64,000 bases of DNA from Pseudohongiella nitratireducens (GTDB lineage Bacteria > Pseudomonadota > Gammaproteobacteria > Pseudomonadales > Pseudohongiellaceae). Both the position numbers and the translations under genes were made by a program. The stretch covers positions 124,001 through 188,000 of the forward strand of contig NZ_LWHM01000001.1 of the NCBI RefSeq assembly GCF_001642735.1, written 5' to 3'. Under the pieces are notes generated by a model, which had not been told where the DNA came from, did no database searches, and was given only the letters and a program-made list of their open reading frames with translations. This document shows, piece after piece, positions 34,334 through 44,080 of this stretch (its first letter is position 1; every line of letters starts with the position of its first letter).

Positions 34334-35506
34334 ATGAGCGCAAACCCAATTCAGATTGAAGACTACTACACTCAAGAATCTTTCCAGAAAATCAAAGTGT
34401 TAGCTGACACAAAAGAAACGCCTTTTGTGGTTATCGACCTGGCGACGATCAGTCAGCATTATGATGCGCTGACAGAGCACTTTCCCTACGCCAATGTCTA
34501 TTACGCAGTTAAAGCCAATCCGGCCAATGAAATCCTGGAATTATTGCGCAATAAAGGCTCAAACTTTGATGTTGCTTCCATCTATGAACTGGACAAGCTA
34601 TTAGCGCTCGGCATCGAAGCCAGTCGCTGCAGTTATGGTAATACCATCAAGAAAGCTCGCGACATTCGTTATTTTTATGAGAAAGGTGTGCGCATGTTTG
34701 CCACCGACTCGGAGGCGGATTTACGCAATATTGCCAAAGCAGCTCCTGGCGCTCGCGTCTATGTAAGAATCCTGACCGAGGGCAGCCACACTGCGGACTG
34801 GCCCCTGTCTCGAAAATTTGGCTGTCACACCGACATGGCTATTGATCTGCTGATTCTGGCACGGGAACTGGGCCTGGAACCCTATGGCATTTCATTCCAT
34901 GTGGGCTCTCAGCAACGCGACATTGGCGTCTGGGATGCGGCTATCGCTAAAGTGAAAGTGATCTTCGAACGTCTGAAAGAAGAAGATGACATCACGCTGA
35001 AAATGATCAACCTGGGTGGCGGCTTTCCAGCTAATTACCTGATGCGGGCCAATACCCTGGAAACGTATGCTGAAGAGATCACCCGCTTTCTGAAAGAGGA
35101 CTTCGGCGACGAGCTACCGGAGATTATTCTGGAGCCAGGCCGCTCTCTGATATCCAATTCGGGCGTACTGGTCTCGGAAATTGTGCTGATTTCCCGCAAA
35201 TCACACACGGCGCTGCATCGCTGGATTTTCACTGATGTGGGTAAATTCTCCGGTCTGATCGAGACACTGGACGAAAGCATCAAATTTCCGATTTACACAG
35301 AAAAGCAGGGAGAAAGTGAAGACGTCATCCTGGCCGGACCGACCTGTGACAGTGCGGACATCATGTATGAACAGCACAAGTATCAGTTGCCGTTGAACCT
35401 TGCCAGCGGAGACCGGCTGTACTGGTTTTCAACCGGTGCATATACCACAAGCTACAGTTCGATCGAGTTCAATGGCTTTCCACCACTGAAGTCTTATTTC
35501 GTTTAA
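34334..35506 (+). CDS. Fold-type III PLP decarboxylase, probably ornithine decarboxylase
   Basis: The protein has 390 residues from the ATG at 34334; AAGGAG lies about 12 bases upstream. It belongs to the alanine-racemase-fold decarboxylases that act on ornithine or lysine and matches the length of the Pseudomonas SpeC type. Motifs: PLP Lys60 in YYAVKANPANE, SFHVGSQQRD, the glycine-rich MINLGGGFPANY, ILEPGRSLISNSG, and GPTCDSADIMYE with the catalytic Cys. The likely product is putrescine, which starts polyamine synthesis. Lysine decarboxylation cannot be excluded by eye. Its 3' end overlaps the convergent GGDEF-EAL gene by 38 bp. Confidence 0.9.
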   Translation: MSANPIQIEDYYTQESFQKIKVLADTKETPFVVIDLATISQHYDALTEHFPYANVYYAVKANPANEILELLRNKGSNFDVASIYELDKLLALGIEASRCSYGNTIKKARDIRYFYEKGVRMFATDSEADLRNIAKAAPGARVYVRILTEGSHTADWPLSRKFGCHTDMAIDLLILARELGLEPYGISFHVGSQQRDIGVWDAAIAKVKVIFERLKEEDDITLKMINLGGGFPANYLMRANTLETYAEEITRFLKEDFGDELPEIILEPGRSLISNSGVLVSEIVLISRKSHTALHRWIFTDVGKFSGLIETLDESIKFPIYTEKQGESEDVILAGPTCDSADIMYEQHKYQLPLNLASGDRLYWFSTGAYTTSYSSIEFNGFPPLKSYFV

Positions 35507-38069
35507 CAAAGGCGAGAAACTCTTTCTCAGGCATTGGCGGCGCAATGTGATAACCCTGCAACATATCGCAATGGTTAGCTCGCAGAAACGCCGCCTGGCT
35601 TTCGGTTTCCACACCTTCGGCAATCACCTGCACACCCAGCTTGTTCGCCAGCAGCAAAATAGTTTCAACCAGTGTGGTTTCTGTTTCACTGGTATTTAAG
35701 CCGTTGATAAAAGAGCGATCAATCTTGACGACTGAAACCGGAAAGCGGGAAAAATAACTCAGCCCTGAATAGCCGGTACCGAAGTCATCAATCGCAATAC
35801 GTATCCCCGCCAGGTCGAGCTCATGCAGGACTTCATGCGTGTCGTCGGAATCTTCAACCAGCACTCGCTCTGTAATTTCAATGGTCAGATCAACTTCCTG
35901 CCGCTGGCGCAGGGTATCCAGCCAGGCTTTTGCATCCTCATCCCGCAAATGCAGTAGTCTAGGCGAGACATTCACGGACAGATGTACCTTAGTATCCAGC
36001 TCCTCGTTCATTTGCTGAATAAAGGCGAGTGAATTGCGCAGAACGAATAAATCGATACGATTAACCAGACCTCGCTCTTCTGCCACACTGATAAAAAGAT
36101 CCGTAGAAATTAGTTTGCCTTCACTTTGCGGCCAGCGCACCAGGGCTTCGCAGCTGACTACCTGGCCGTCGCTGGCTCTGACAACGGGCTGATAATAGAC
36201 CTGCAGTTCGTTTTGGCCGATAGCCACTACCAGATCATTGAATAACTGATGCTTCTCTTCAGACTCCTTTTGCATCGCCTGGGTGTAAAACTGCCAACCG
36301 TTACGGCCCGACTTCTTCACCTGATACATTGCTTGGTCAGCCTTAATGACCAGCGTATCAACATCACTGCCATCATCGGGAGAGAACGCAATACCTACAC
36401 TGACACTGCAGTAAACACTCCGACCATCAAGCACAAAAGGCTGGCGCATCGACGCCACAATGTCATCTGCGATTCGTGATACAACTGCCGCTGAGCCAAC
36501 ATCTGTCAGCAGTGCGACAAACTCATCGCCACTATGCCGGGCTACCGTATCTGAGGTGCGCATACACGCCTGTATTCGCTGCCCTGTTTCTATGAGCAAG
36601 TCATCACCAGCATCATGGCCCAGGTTGTCATTAACTGATTTGAAATTATCGAGATCAAAAAACAGAACAGCGATTCGCTTTTGGTCTCTTTTCGCCATCA
36701 ATAAAGCATGCCGCAGGCGATCCAGAAATAATGCCCGGTTTGGCAGCCGGGTCAGTTGGTCATAGTTGGCCTGAAACTCAATAATCTGATCCGCTTTCTT
36801 TTGCTGGGTAATGTTCTGGATTGCACCGATCAGCTCAGGCGACTTGGTATCACTTTGATCGATAGCCGCTTTAATGTGCAACCAAAGAGATTCACCATTA
36901 TTACGCTGCACTTCAATTTCGCAATCGAGTTTTTCCCGGTTAAGGAATGCAATCTCGATATAATCAGACAATGCCTGCCGGCTACTCGCATTGAAGCTGC
37001 TGGTAAATTCAGACATCGGGACAGCTTTCCCGACAGATGGGATACTTAAAATCTGTCGGGCATGGGCTGACAGATCAGTAAATACTGTTCCATTCCAGCG
37101 CCAGCCCCCTACATGAGAGACTTGTTCAACCGCTCTTAAGAACTGCTCGTTGCTGAAAATAATCCGGCGTAACCGGGCATTTTGATTTTCCTGGCGATGC
37201 CGGAGTAATAGCAGGGATGCCAAGCCCAGGAATACGGCCAGGCTACTGGCACGCAGAACAAACACCCCAGCGCCAGCACCAATGGGTGCCCTGGGCATGG
37301 CAGCGAACTCCCAGCTTCTGTTGGCAGCACTGACCGGCATGACAATAGCCATTTCATTGTCAAAAACCGCGCCATTACCATAAAAGGTTTCACCGGAAAC
37401 AGCATCGCGGATTGCCATGTTAGCAAGTGAATCAATATCCTCCAGTCCTGCCGCTTCGTACACCGAATCGATTCTGATTGCCGAAGCAACTATTCCCCAT
37501 ACCTGGGCTTCGCCACCCTCGACATCTACCAGAACCGGCATACGGCCAATAAAACCATTTCCCCCCTGCACCAGAGCCACAGGGCCATCAACCACCATCT
37601 CACGCTGCTCAACAGCCTGAAGCACAGAGTCCCTCTGCTCATCATTCTGCAAATAGTCCAAACCAAGAACGGCTTCATTGCCAGCGAAAGGGTAAATATG
37701 TCTCGCCACCAACCCCGGTGCAGCGACCAGACTGAGGAGCGTCGGCTCTCTTTCGACAACTGTCTCTGCATAGAGCTGGAATTGATCATCAGTGAAGTTA
37801 GGGTCTGAAGCGATGAAGGCCGCGACACCATTAATGAGAGAAAGCGTATTACTGAGAGTACTTTCCAGTTGATAGCGGATGGTGCTCAGGCGATCACTGA
37901 CCTCGGCTTCCCAGCTTTGTTTCTCACGCTGGGCCAACCGGTATTCAAGGTAGGTATGGAAGATTAACACCAAAGCCAGCAACAACACCCAATGCACAAT
38001 TAACCGCCCCCACACAGCCCAAGGGGATGGCATGGTACGGTCCTGCTGTGATTGGGTGGCTTTCTGCAT
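35469..38069 (-). CDS. CHASE-PAS-GGDEF-EAL cyclic-di-GMP signalling protein
   Basis: The protein has 866 residues. A membrane helix near 24-44 precedes a periplasmic CHASE sensor (about 70-250; VEREPTLLSLVAAPG, VLGLDYLQND). A second helix near 272-292 leads to a PAS-like region (about 305-425). The GGDEF domain has RHSGDEFVALL, so the signature is SGDEF, with an RxxD product-inhibition site (RTSD) five residues before it. The EAL domain keeps CEALVRWP, IDDFGTGYSGLSYFSRFP, KIDRSFI and IAEGVETESQA, and looks active as a phosphodiesterase. Net activity cannot be told. It starts 29 bp after the DUF599 gene, so they are probably co-transcribed, and it faces a divergent diguanylate cyclase beyond that gene. 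Confidence 0.94.
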   Translation of the reverse strand: MQKATQSQQDRTMPSPWAVWGRLIVHWVLLLALVLIFHTYLEYRLAQREKQSWEAEVSDRLSTIRYQLESTLSNTLSLINGVAAFIASDPNFTDDQFQLYAETVVEREPTLLSLVAAPGLVARHIYPFAGNEAVLGLDYLQNDEQRDSVLQAVEQREMVVDGPVALVQGGNGFIGRMPVLVDVEGGEAQVWGIVASAIRIDSVYEAAGLEDIDSLANMAIRDAVSGETFYGNGAVFDNEMAIVMPVSAANRSWEFAAMPRAPIGAGAGVFVLRASSLAVFLGLASLLLLRHRQENQNARLRRIIFSNEQFLRAVEQVSHVGGWRWNGTVFTDLSAHARQILSIPSVGKAVPMSEFTSSFNASSRQALSDYIEIAFLNREKLDCEIEVQRNNGESLWLHIKAAIDQSDTKSPELIGAIQNITQQKKADQIIEFQANYDQLTRLPNRALFLDRLRHALLMAKRDQKRIAVLFFDLDNFKSVNDNLGHDAGDDLLIETGQRIQACMRTSDTVARHSGDEFVALLTDVGSAAVVSRIADDIVASMRQPFVLDGRSVYCSVSVGIAFSPDDGSDVDTLVIKADQAMYQVKKSGRNGWQFYTQAMQKESEEKHQLFNDLVVAIGQNELQVYYQPVVRASDGQVVSCEALVRWPQSEGKLISTDLFISVAEERGLVNRIDLFVLRNSLAFIQQMNEELDTKVHLSVNVSPRLLHLRDEDAKAWLDTLRQRQEVDLTIEITERVLVEDSDDTHEVLHELDLAGIRIAIDDFGTGYSGLSYFSRFPVSVVKIDRSFINGLNTSETETTLVETILLLANKLGVQVIAEGVETESQAAFLRANHCDMLQGYHIAPPMPEKEFLAFVKRNKTSVVESH

Positions 38070-38098
38070 GATGTACCCGTTTTAGTGAGATACGTTTT

Positions 38099-38818
38099 TT
38101 ATTGTTCTGGCAGGTCATCCATCATAATTGCCAGGGTGTCTGATTTAAACTCACGTCGATACAGAATCAGCACAATCATGACCGACAAAAACATGAATAG
38201 CCAGGCATTGATGAACCAGCCCAACGCAGCCATAGCGAAATAATAGCTGCGCAAGCCATTGTTGAAATTACCTGACGCTTTAGAAGACATCAACGAGATT
38301 GACTCGACATGGCGTGACATCTCGTGCTTTGGAGTATTCAGAAAGGTTTCCGGCGCCCCGCCAATCATCACTGATATCAGCCCATACTGTCGCAGGGCCC
38401 AGGTAAACTTGAAAAACCCATATACGAACAACGTCACCAGCAGCAAGACTTTCAGCTCCCATTCCGCCTTATTACTCTGGTCGGCAAACGGGATATCCTG
38501 CAACATGCCGAGCATGGCATCAGCGGAACTTAACAGCGTGACCAGACCGGCAAGAACCAGCAGAGTTGAAGAAGCAAAGAAGGAAACATTCCTTTCCAGA
38601 TTGGCCACGATATTGGTGTCGGCAATACGGTTCTCCCTCAATAGCGCCATGCGAATCCATTGCTTGCGGAAACGGTGCATGGCAAACGCAAGACAGGGAG
38701 TATCCACACTGCGCAGCGATGTATAATAAAGGTAACCACGAAAACAAAGCACGAAAAACACCAACGCGATGCAATCGAGCTGATTCATACGAATGATATG
38801 AAATATCGTATCAAACAT
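38099..38818 (-). CDS. DUF599 integral membrane protein
   Basis: The protein has 239 residues and about four membrane helices (16-30, 80-100, 122-142, 200-220). It matches DUF599 by IRMALLRENRIADTNIV, ERNVSFFASSTLLVLAGLV and FFKFTWALRQYGLISVMIG. The family's function is unknown. Its place directly upstream of the GGDEF-EAL gene, with a 29-bp gap, suggests co-expression but not necessarily a shared pathway. Confidence 0.85.
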   Translation of the reverse strand: MFDTIFHIIRMNQLDCIALVFFVLCFRGYLYYTSLRSVDTPCLAFAMHRFRKQWIRMALLRENRIADTNIVANLERNVSFFASSTLLVLAGLVTLLSSADAMLGMLQDIPFADQSNKAEWELKVLLLVTLFVYGFFKFTWALRQYGLISVMIGGAPETFLNTPKHEMSRHVESISLMSSKASGNFNNGLRSYYFAMAALGWFINAWLFMFLSVMIVLILYRREFKSDTLAIMMDDLPEQ

Positions 38819-39005
38819 TCTGCCAGTTTCCGTTTTTTGAATTACCCCTTATTCTAACATTATGTGCAGAACCTGGGGTGATACCTATACTAATGGGCAG
38901 TACTGCGCCCATGAGGGATTGTGCCTTCTTCAAGCGTGCCAATATGCGGTATGATACGTCACTTCACCCGGCCACTACCCCACTTTTAAACTGAAAGACA
39001 GCATT

Positions 39006-40451
39006 ATGGCTAGACGCAAGTATCTGTTCGTAAGCGCCCTGTTCCTGCTAATGGTAATGGGGTTCCTGGCCACCAGCCTCAGCAGCTATATTATTGCTCG
39101 CAACTCTCTGTCGGAGAATGTCGCCGGTCAGACACTCCCGCTGACCAGTGACAACATTTACTCTGAAATCCAGCGAGACCTGATTCGTCCGGTACTTATT
39201 TCATCACTTATGGCGAATGATACTTTCGTACGCGACTGGACCATCTCCGGTGAAGAGGATAACTCACGCATCATCTCTTACCTCAATGAGATACAGCAAC
39301 AGTACGGCACAATATCTGCATTTTTTGTCTCTGAGAAAACCAGGCAATATTACCATCCAGAAGGCATATTACGGACCGTCTCTCCCAGCGACCCGCAAGA
39401 CAGCTGGTACTTCAGGGTAAGCGACATGCGGGATCCCTACGAAATCAATGTCGATACAGACACCGCTGACACCAGTCGGCTGAATATTTTCATCAATTAC
39501 CGTGTCTTTGACTATAACAGAAATTATATTGGTGCCACGGGCGTCGGCCTCTCTGTCAATGCGGTAACCGACCTGATCAACACCTATCAGGAGCGTTATA
39601 ACCGCTCAATTTATTTTGTCGACCGTCAGGGCAATGTCACATTAACCGGCCCCTCCACTGACCAACCGCCGCAAAGGCTGCAAAACCAACCCGGCCTCAG
39701 TGAATTCGCCACACAAATTCTGAGCACACCGAGCACTTCCCTGTCTTTTGAAAGCGAAGACAACGAAACCGTTTACGTCAATGCCCGGCTGGTTCCCGAA
39801 TTTGATTGGTATCTGATTGTTGAGCAACATGGCATGCAGGGGCAGTCGGAGCTGGACTCGGCGCTGGTATCAAATCTGGGGATTTCGGCAGCGATTATGC
39901 TGCTGGTGCTAATCATCGCTCACTTCACCCTGCGCGCCTATCAGCAGAAGCTGGAAATCATGGCAACCACTGACCGCCTGACCAGTACAGGAAACAGGCA
40001 TTATCTTGAAGCCAGCTTTGAAGAAAAGATTCGCAGCCTGAAGACAAATCCTCGAGCATTGTCCATGCTGATTATCGACATTGATTATTTCAAGCGGGTC
40101 AACGACACTCACGGACACCATGCAGGAGACCTGGTTCTGCAGTCCGTGGCCAACTGCATTCGCAGCCAGACCCGCAGTACTGACTCATTGTGCCGATGGG
40201 GTGGTGAGGAGTTTGCATTACTGCTGGATCATTGTGATCTGGATGATGCGATCAAGCGAGCCAACGACATTCGTGAAGCGGTCAAATCACAGTCTGTTGC
40301 CTTTGGCAAAACTCCGATCAACATGACCTTGAGCGTTGGTGTAACAGGCTATCATAAAGGGGAAACACTGGAAGGTCTGATTTCCAGAGCTGATACAGCT
40401 CTCTATCAGGCTAAAGAGAATGGCCGCGACCAGGTCGTCCCCCTGCCCTGA
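39006..40451 (+). CDS. Sensory diguanylate cyclase with Cache-type periplasmic domain
   Basis: The protein has 481 residues. Helices at 8-28 and about 290-310 flank a periplasmic region of about 260 residues resembling a double Cache sensor (FFVSEKTRQYYHPEGI, GVGLSVNAVTDLINTYQ). The C-terminal GGDEF domain has DIDYFKRVNDTHGHHAGD and an intact GGEEF in RWGGEEFALLL. An RxxD inhibition site (RSTD) sits exactly five residues before it, so the enzyme should make cyclic-di-GMP under product control. It is divergent from the DUF599/GGDEF-EAL operon across a 187-bp gap, which makes a local signalling block. Confidence 0.94.
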   Translation: MARRKYLFVSALFLLMVMGFLATSLSSYIIARNSLSENVAGQTLPLTSDNIYSEIQRDLIRPVLISSLMANDTFVRDWTISGEEDNSRIISYLNEIQQQYGTISAFFVSEKTRQYYHPEGILRTVSPSDPQDSWYFRVSDMRDPYEINVDTDTADTSRLNIFINYRVFDYNRNYIGATGVGLSVNAVTDLINTYQERYNRSIYFVDRQGNVTLTGPSTDQPPQRLQNQPGLSEFATQILSTPSTSLSFESEDNETVYVNARLVPEFDWYLIVEQHGMQGQSELDSALVSNLGISAAIMLLVLIIAHFTLRAYQQKLEIMATTDRLTSTGNRHYLEASFEEKIRSLKTNPRALSMLIIDIDYFKRVNDTHGHHAGDLVLQSVANCIRSQTRSTDSLCRWGGEEFALLLDHCDLDDAIKRANDIREAVKSQSVAFGKTPINMTLSVGVTGYHKGETLEGLISRADTALYQAKENGRDQVVPLP

Positions 40452-40528
40452 TCGCGTTTATTGTCTACCGCCCTGCCGTTACCGCTTTCGTCAGCTTGGT
40501 CCCCGAAACTTCAGTTTAAGGGCTAAAG

Positions 40529-41290
40529 TCAGGAACGTAAGCGGTAACCTGTCTTAAATATCCAGGCCAGCACCAGCAGGCAGATGCTCATAAACACAGT
40601 GATCATCGCCAGACTGACCCAGATACTGACATCCGCAATCTCGTAAAAACTCCAGCGGAAGCCACTAACCAGATACAGCACCGGATTGAACAGTGTAATC
40701 GTCTGCCAGGTGGGACTTAGCATGCTGACAGAGTAAAAACTGCCTCCAAGAAAGACCAGCGGGGTCACTACCAGCAAAGGGATCAACTGCAGCTTTTCAA
40801 AATTATCAGCCCAGATCCCGATAATGAAGCCAAATAAACTGAAGGTAATGGCTGTCAATATCAGAAACAGCAACATCAAAAAAGGATGCTCAATCCGCAA
40901 GTCGACAAAAAAGAATGCCGTCAGCAGGATAATCAACCCAAGCATCACTGATTTCGTGGCTGCTGCCCCGACATAACCGCATACCGCCTCTATCATGGAA
41001 ACCGGCGCTGACATTAATTCATAAATAGTTCCGGTAAATTTCGGGAAATAAATACCGAATGACGCGTTTGAGATACTCTGCGTCAGCAATGACAGCATAA
41101 TCAGACCAGGCACCAGGAACGCGCCATAACTGACACCCTCGACCTCCTGAATTCGCGAGCCAATAGCAGAACCGAAGACCACAAAATACAGTGATGTCGA
41201 CAATACCGGGGCAATCACACTTTGTAGTATTGTGCGTCGCGTGCGTGCCATTTCAAAGGCATAGATGGATTTAATCGCTCTCAGGTTCAT
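40529..41290 (-). CDS. ABC-2 type permease, YadH-like
   Basis: The protein has 253 residues and about six membrane helices, the usual ABC-2 permease size. YadH-like signatures are [19 protein letters not shown] at the N-terminus, [19 protein letters not shown], the [10 protein letters not shown] coupling-helix segment, and [17 protein letters not shown] near the end. It overlaps the end of the ATPase gene by one base, so translation is probably coupled. The substrate of this exporter type is not established; capsule, lipid or drug export have been suggested for relatives. Confidence 0.9.
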   Translation of the reverse strand: MNLRAIKSIYAFEMARTRRTILQSVIAPVLSTSLYFVVFGSAIGSRIQEVEGVSYGAFLVPGLIMLSLLTQSISNASFGIYFPKFTGTIYELMSAPVSMIEAVCGYVGAAATKSVMLGLIILLTAFFFVDLRIEHPFLMLLFLILTAITFSLFGFIIGIWADNFEKLQLIPLLVVTPLVFLGGSFYSVSMLSPTWQTITLFNPVLYLVSGFRWSFYEIADVSIWVSLAMITVFMSICLLVLAWIFKTGYRLRS

Positions 41291-42216
41291 CAGGCTTCCT
41301 CCACCAACTGCACGAAAATCTCTTCCAGAGAACTTTGCGCGGTTCTCAAATCATTGAACTGTATACCCTCGTCTCGCAACGCTTCCATCAACCGTGTAAT
41401 ACCGGTTCGCTCGCCCTGACTCTCAAAGGTATAAATCAACTGCAGATTGTCCTCTGACAGTTTCAGATCAAAATCAGGCAGGCTTTCAGGCAGAGCCTCA
41501 AGAGGCTGGGAGAGATCCAGAATCAGTTGTTTCTTACCCAGCTTCTGCATCAGCGCCTGTTTCTCATCCACCAGGGTGATTTCACCGTTGGCTATGACAG
41601 CTACCCGATCTGCCATTTCTTCCGCTTCCTCGATGTAATGTGTGGTCAAAATCACGGTCACACCATTTTCACGCAAACGGTGAACCAGGCGCCACATATC
41701 CCGCCTTAACTCCACATCCACACCCGCTGTCGGTTCATCCAGAAACAAGATGCGGGGTTCATGAGACAGTGCCTTGGCAATCAACAACCGACGTTTCATA
41801 CCACCAGACAAGGTAATAATCTTGTTGTCCTTTTTCTCCCAAAGCGCAACGTCCTTCAACACACTTTCAATGTAGGCAGGATCTTTAGGCTTGTTGAACA
41901 AGCCGCGGCTGAAACTGACAGTGACCCAGGGCGTTTCAAACGAATCTGTCGTCAACTCCTGCGGCACCAGGCCAATCAGGCTGCGCGTTTCCCGGTAATC
42001 CCGAACTGTATCGTAACCACCCACGGTAACTGTGCCGCTGGTCGGTTGATTAATGCCGCAAATTGTCGAAATCAGAGTCGTCTTGCCGGCACCATTGGGG
42101 CCAAGCAAAGCAATAATCTCTCCGGGATAGATATCCAGGTTAATATTCTTGAGTGCCTGATACCCACCTTTGTAGGTTTTGTTCAGGTCACGTATGGAGA
42201 CGATGGGTTCAGGCAT
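41290..42216 (-). CDS. ABC transporter ATPase, YadG-like
   Basis: The protein has 308 residues, the same length as E. coli YadG. Walker A is GPNGAGKT near 38-45, the ABC signature is LSGGMKRRL near 138-146 and Walker B is [13 protein letters not shown] near 155-168, with switch His in [13 protein letters not shown]. The C-terminal 80 residues are the regulatory tail typical of ABC-2 exporters. It pairs with the permease gene directly downstream. Confidence 0.94.
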   Translation of the reverse strand: MPEPIVSIRDLNKTYKGGYQALKNINLDIYPGEIIALLGPNGAGKTTLISTICGINQPTSGTVTVGGYDTVRDYRETRSLIGLVPQELTTDSFETPWVTVSFSRGLFNKPKDPAYIESVLKDVALWEKKDNKIITLSGGMKRRLLIAKALSHEPRILFLDEPTAGVDVELRRDMWRLVHRLRENGVTVILTTHYIEEAEEMADRVAVIANGEITLVDEKQALMQKLGKKQLILDLSQPLEALPESLPDFDLKLSEDNLQLIYTFESQGERTGITRLMEALRDEGIQFNDLRTAQSSLEEIFVQLVEEA

Positions 42217-42357
42217 AACATTTCATCCTGACATGTTAAGTGATTTGATTATTTTCATGTGCGCTACAACAAACCAGTAAGCTTGTCGCAAGGTTGCTGC
42301 ATTGTGACGCTCACAGCCAGGCAGCGCAACCGCCGTTTTATTCTGCCTGGCCGCCCG

Positions 42358-43740
42358 CTAGAGAGCGTCCAGAGCCTCAGACAATTTACTGATCCCAATA
42401 ACTTTCATACCGGATACCCCCTGCTTGGGCACATTAGCCTTGGGTACAATGGCTTTTTTGAAACCATGCTTGGCAGCTTCCTGTAACCGCTCGCCGCCAC
42501 TGGGTACCGGCCTGATCTCTCCAGCCAGGCCCACTTCTCCGAAAACCACCAGTTCCCTGGGTAAGGCTTCGTCGCGCAAACTCGATACAATGGCCAGCAA
42601 CAACGCCAGGTCAGCACTGGTTTCGGTGACCTTTACGCCGCCGACCACATTGACGAAGACATCCTGATCAGCGACAAACAGGCCACCATGGCGGTGCAAA
42701 ACGGCCAGCAACATACCCAGACGATTCTGATCCAGCCCCACTGCCAGTCGACGTGGATGCCCGCCCTGACTGGTATCGACCAGTGCCTGGATCTCCACCA
42801 GTAACGGTCTGGTGCCTTCCCAAAGCACCATCACCACGGAACCCGGGCTGTTATCTTCCGTGCGAGCCAGAAAAATTGCCGAAGGATTTTTAACTTCCTT
42901 AAGGCCACGCTCGGTCATGGCAAACACGCCAAGCTCATTAATGGCCCCAAAGCGGTTCTTTTGTCCACGCAGCACACGGAAACGTGAGTCGTCATTACTT
43001 TCCAGCATGACAAAACAGTCAATCATGTGCTCCAGCACTTTAGGGCCTGCCAGCGTACCATCCTTGGTGACATGGCCAACCAGAAACAGGACGGTACCGG
43101 TCTGCTTGGCATACTGCACCAGATAAGCGGCGCTTTCCCTGACCTGTGCCACACTGCCCGGTGCCGATGTCACACCGTGACTGTGCATCACCTGTATAGA
43201 ATCAACGACCAGTACGCGGGGATTGATTTCCTGGGCCAGACGACAGATGGTTTCCACCTCTGTCTCAGCCAACATTTTCAGATTTTTTTCGGGCAATCCC
43301 AGACGGCGGGCACGCATGCCAACCTGTTGCAGGGATTCTTCCCCGGTGACATACATGGCTGGCATCTGTTGAGCCAGGTGACACATAACCTGCAACAGCA
43401 AGGTACTTTTACCGGCACCCGGGTTACCACCAATCAGTACCGCCGAGCCAGGCACCAGCCCGCCACCCAGCACCCGGTCCAGTTCAGCCATTCCGGCACT
43501 GAAACGCGGCAGTGCTTCCAGCTCAATTTCAGCCAGATCCTGCACAGCTGCCGCAGTTTTACCCGTATACCCCTGCTTGCGAAAATCTGCCTGCACAGCT
43601 GGCGACTGACTGCCACCCCCGCTACCCAGATTGATCTGCTTCAATGTATTCCAGGCTTTACAAGACGCACACTGCCCCTGCCACTGCCCAGACTCACTGC
43701 CACAATCTTCACAAACGTACGCGATTTTACTCTTTGCCAT
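42358..43740 (-). CDS. radA: DNA repair protein RadA
   Basis: The protein has 460 residues. A C4 zinc finger (CEDCGSESGQWQGQCASC, residues 10-27) is followed by a RecA-like ATPase with Walker A GGNPGAGKS at 104-112 and the RadA-specific KNRFG motif at 261-265. A C-terminal Lon-like domain follows (about 290-460; DVFVNVVGGVKV, VGLAGEIRPV). RadA promotes branch migration in recombination. The gene lies 340 bp beyond alr in the same direction, separated by a large inverted repeat. A 9-bp hairpin (42316-42351) follows the stop but has no T-run. Confidence 0.97.
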   Translation of the reverse strand: MAKSKIAYVCEDCGSESGQWQGQCASCKAWNTLKQINLGSGGGSQSPAVQADFRKQGYTGKTAAAVQDLAEIELEALPRFSAGMAELDRVLGGGLVPGSAVLIGGNPGAGKSTLLLQVMCHLAQQMPAMYVTGEESLQQVGMRARRLGLPEKNLKMLAETEVETICRLAQEINPRVLVVDSIQVMHSHGVTSAPGSVAQVRESAAYLVQYAKQTGTVLFLVGHVTKDGTLAGPKVLEHMIDCFVMLESNDDSRFRVLRGQKNRFGAINELGVFAMTERGLKEVKNPSAIFLARTEDNSPGSVVMVLWEGTRPLLVEIQALVDTSQGGHPRRLAVGLDQNRLGMLLAVLHRHGGLFVADQDVFVNVVGGVKVTETSADLALLLAIVSSLRDEALPRELVVFGEVGLAGEIRPVPSGGERLQEAAKHGFKKAIVPKANVPKQGVSGMKVIGISKLSEALDAL

Positions 43741-43868
43741 GTTACAACTTTTTATGATCGTCGGATTCTTTATGAAAAATGACTTGCCTACCTATTTATC
43801 CACTTACCCACTTACCTATCTTTTACACACCCAGCCGCCACCCAAAAACGCTGCAGCGATGGCACCAA

Positions 43869-44037
43869 GGTCAGGACATCATGGCTCCAATGGCAGACGA
43901 CCACAGCACATCGGGCCTCGCTCGGCGGGCGGAAACTCAGCCTGGCGGCTTCAGACAGTCCGCCCGCTTATTCGAGCGACACCCGATGTGCTAGACGTGG
44001 TCTTATTGTCTGACATCGGAACCATGATGTCCTGACC
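43869..44037. repeat. 170-bp imperfect inverted repeat between alr and radA
   Basis: The left arm from 43869 (GGTCAGGACATCATGGCTCC) matches the reverse complement of the right end (44037 down) at 19 of 20 bases. Pairing goes on inward with small bulges: CAGAC, ACCAC, the shared AGCACATCGGG, TCGCTCG and GCGGGCGGA, leaving a central loop of roughly 20-25 bases near 43938. The whole is one long hairpin with extra bases mostly in the right arm. Just outside, TTACCTAT near 43812 is also mirrored near 44061. It resembles a miniature inverted-repeat element or a large structured RNA. It encodes no plausible protein. Confidence 0.75.
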
Positions 44038-44080
44038 ACTTTTCCCACCAGGTGTCACCCTATAGGTAACGCCTATTATT

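Noticed and set aside
40478-40548. Regulatory inverted repeat GTTACCGCTT/AAGCGGTAAC
   Set aside because: The arms are 51 bases apart at a convergent gene end with no T-run, and one lies in the permease coding end; kept only as a note.
42316-42351. Rho-independent terminator of radA
   Set aside because: The 9-bp stem GCCAGGCAG/CTGCCTGGC is real but no T-run follows on the minus strand.
43631-44035. A 134-codon plus-strand frame covering the alr-radA gap
   Set aside because: It starts inside radA on the other strand, is low in complexity (Tyr/Pro/Leu/Thr from short base repeats) and runs through the inverted repeat; no coding signal.
43869-44037. Integron attC site as explanation of the inverted repeat
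   Set aside because: The outer ends lack the GTT/AAC core pairs of attC and no integrase or cassette gene is near.
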